In this document: positions 62,769 through 64,000 of the stretch, piece by piece
How the letters are laid out: each line of letters begins with the position of its first letter
How positions within the stretch are numbered: the first letter of the stretch is position 1
NCBI RefSeq assembly: GCF_902826555.1
Contig: NZ_CADEFI010000003.1
Span: forward strand, 62,001-126,000
Reading direction: 5' to 3'
Source: an uncultured Hyphomicrobium sp.
Lineage (GTDB): Bacteria; Pseudomonadota; Alphaproteobacteria; Rhizobiales; Hyphomicrobiaceae
Length of the DNA stretch: 64,000 nt
Notes under the pieces: generated by a model
Database searches by the model: none
What the model was told of the DNA's origin: nothing
What the model saw: only the letters and a program-made list of their open reading frames with translations
Translations under genes and position numbers: made by a program

Positions 62769-63341
62769 ATGACCAGAACCCCGAACAGCTCCACCGACGG
62801 CGCCTCCTGGCACGCAACAACCATTCTCACCGTGCGCAAAGACGGGCGGGTGGTCATTGCCGGAGACGGACAGGTGAGCCTCGGGGCCACCATCATCAAG
62901 GCCAACGCCCGCAAGGTGCGCCAGCTCGGTAAAGGCGGCGTTATCGCCGGATTTGCAGGCGCAACCGCGGACGCGTTCACCCTGTTCGAGCGGCTCGAGG
63001 CCAAGCTCGAGCAATACCCCGGCCAGCTCATGCGGGCGGCCGTGGAGCTGGCCAAGGATTGGCGCACGGACCGCTTCCTGCGCCGCCTCGAGGCGATGAT
63101 GATCGTCGCCGACCGCGACGTGACGCTGGTGCTCACCGGCACCGGCGACGTGCTCGAGCCCGAGCACCACGTGATGGGGATCGGCTCGGGCGGCATGTAC
63201 GCGCTGGCCGCAGCCCGCGCGCTTCTCGACCAGCCGCTCGACGCCGAGGCGATCGCGCGGCGCGCCATGGCGATTGCCGGCGAGATCTGCGTCTATACGA
63301 ATGACAACCTCGTCGTCGAAAGCCTGCCGTCGTCGAAGTAA
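62769..63341 (+). CDS. hslV: ATP-dependent protease peptidase subunit HslV
   Basis: HslV is the proteasome-like peptidase of the HslUV complex. The catalytic Thr follows a 16-residue propeptide (Thr17 in [11 protein letters not shown]). [24 protein letters not shown] and the Gly-rich end ([14 protein letters not shown]) match the family. hslU normally follows within a few genes but is not the next gene here; an SMR transporter is, 39 bases downstream. Confidence 0.95.
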   Translation: MTRTPNSSTDGASWHATTILTVRKDGRVVIAGDGQVSLGATIIKANARKVRQLGKGGVIAGFAGATADAFTLFERLEAKLEQYPGQLMRAAVELAKDWRTDRFLRRLEAMMIVADRDVTLVLTGTGDVLEPEHHVMGIGSGGMYALAAARALLDQPLDAEAIARRAMAIAGEICVYTNDNLVVESLPSSK

Positions 63342-63380
63342 CACGGCGCGGACACGACACCCTTCCTCGGGAGCTGCCTC

Positions 63381-63698
63381 ATGGCCTGGGTCTACCTGCT
63401 ACTCGCCGGTGCGTTCGAGATCTCGTTCACGACGGCGATGCGTTTCACCGAGGGGTTCACGAAGCTTTGGCCGAGCCTGCTGGTGCTGGCGCTGGCGACC
63501 GTCAGCATCTATTTCGTGACCAAGGCGTCGGAGCTGATCCCGCTCGGCACTGCCTACGCGGCGTGGGGAGGGATCGGCGCCATCGGCACGGTGGTCATCG
63601 GTATTCTCTATTTCGACGAACCGATGACGCTTTGGCGCATGGTCTTTCTCACGACGCTCATTCTCTCTATCGCCGGGCTGAAGCTGGTTACGGACTAG
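63381..63698 (+). CDS. Small multidrug resistance (SMR) family transporter, Gdx/SugE-like
   Basis: A 105-residue protein with four transmembrane helices. The membrane-buried Glu is in LLAGAFEISFTTAM. The later GTAYAAWGGIGAIGTVVIG is the SMR helix-3 pattern. The 'GAFEI' context and lack of EmrE substrate residues lean to the guanidinium exporter (Gdx/SugE) subtype, but this is uncertain. It lies between hslV and a DUF2157-type gene. Confidence 0.85.
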   Translation: MAWVYLLLAGAFEISFTTAMRFTEGFTKLWPSLLVLALATVSIYFVTKASELIPLGTAYAAWGGIGAIGTVVIGILYFDEPMTLWRMVFLTTLILSIAGLKLVTD

Positions 63699-63723
63699 GC
63701 CTCAACGTGATTTCGGAGTCTCC

Positions 63724-64000
63724 ATGATCAGAGACGAGCATATCGATGCGGCGGTTGCGCAGGGCGTGCTCACGGCAGAGCAGGCGGAGCGGCTGCGCGA
63801 AATCTCCCGCGCCAGTCCAGCCGACGCGCCTCCGGTCGAAGCCGCTGCGGACCCCGACGACGAGAAGTTCCGCCTGATCGGCGGATTCAACGACGTGTTC
63901 GTGACGATCGGCGTGCTGCTGCTCGTCGCTTCGCTGTTCGGCCTCGCGAACGTGCTCGAGTTCCGGCCGGGCTTCGCCGTTCTGGCGATGGTCTCGGCGT
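63724..64000 (+). CDS. DUF2157-type membrane protein (N-terminal part)
   Basis: The first 92 codons of a gene that runs out of the window. The N-terminus is a short soluble helical region (IDAAVAQGVLTAEQAERLREIS), followed by acidic residues and GGFNDVFVTIGVLLLVASLFGL, the first membrane helix. This matches the start of DUF2157-like membrane proteins. The ATG at 63724 is 26 bases after the SMR gene. The function is unknown. Confidence 0.7.
   Translation, partial: MIRDEHIDAAVAQGVLTAEQAERLREISRASPADAPPVEAAADPDDEKFRLIGGFNDVFVTIGVLLLVASLFGLANVLEFRPGFAVLAMVSA

Overview
The window looks like a chromosomal stretch of an alphaproteobacterium, most likely of the order Hyphomicrobiales (Rhizobiales). 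The DNA is GC-rich. It carries the RegB/RegA redox pair next to a Sco protein, the cell-cycle regulator GcrA, an MmcB-type repair protein, a perfect CtrA-type box, CobS/CobT of aerobic cobalamin synthesis, and an intracellular PHB depolymerase. Gene neighbourhoods such as dnaJ-like/cobS/cobT with bolA, aroK-aroB-corC facing xerD, and hisB-DUF2628-hisH are familiar from that order. No genus can be named from sequence alone. Most genes are housekeeping; there is no rRNA, no CRISPR array and no intact insertion sequence or prophage.

Layout. 1-3.3 kb: end of a FabH-like synthase and a convergent bifunctional penicillin-binding protein, then a mostly empty stretch with one possible 30-residue membrane peptide. 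3.65-8.25 kb: a two-gene operon coding for a winged-helix-like protein and a 1129-residue protein with an AAA-type ATPase at the N-terminus and a HerA/FtsK-type ATPase at the C-terminus; this is the best candidate for an undescribed system. 8.6-19.3 kb: a CAP-domain lipoprotein behind a CtrA box, a phytase-like protein, cobS/small membrane protein/cobT, a J-domain protein, bolA, an FAD oxidoreductase, a CorC/HlyC transporter, aroB and aroK. 19.5-27.4 kb: a coupled small membrane protein and secreted protein, xerD, accA, three tandem L,D-transpeptidase paralogs and a YqhA-type membrane protein.

27.4-38.4 kb: a PAS-GGDEF-EAL protein, a saccharopine-dehydrogenase-like protein, a GlcG/HbpS-like protein, a lysozyme/SPFH pair, two overlapping atypical tRNA-like genes, a GMC oxidoreductase followed by a PRMT-like methyltransferase, and phaZ. 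38.6-42.1 kb: Sco facing regB-regA, then mmcB. 42.3-51 kb: a Lon-like protease coupled to a universal-stress-like protein, mutM, an enoyl-CoA hydratase, two related membrane proteins, and argD-argF.

51.7-64 kb: gcrA, DUF2244, nth, a second GGDEF-EAL protein, and a dispersed histidine locus (hisF, hisA, then hisH-DUF2628-hisB) whose halves are separated by small genes, including a solitary Cas2-like protein, and by pyrE. The window ends with hslV, an SMR transporter and the start of a DUF2157-type membrane protein.

Shared themes are envelope building and turnover (PBP, three L,D-transpeptidases, lysozyme, CAP lipoprotein), second-messenger and redox signalling, and primary metabolism. Function calls rest on motifs read by eye; no database search was run.
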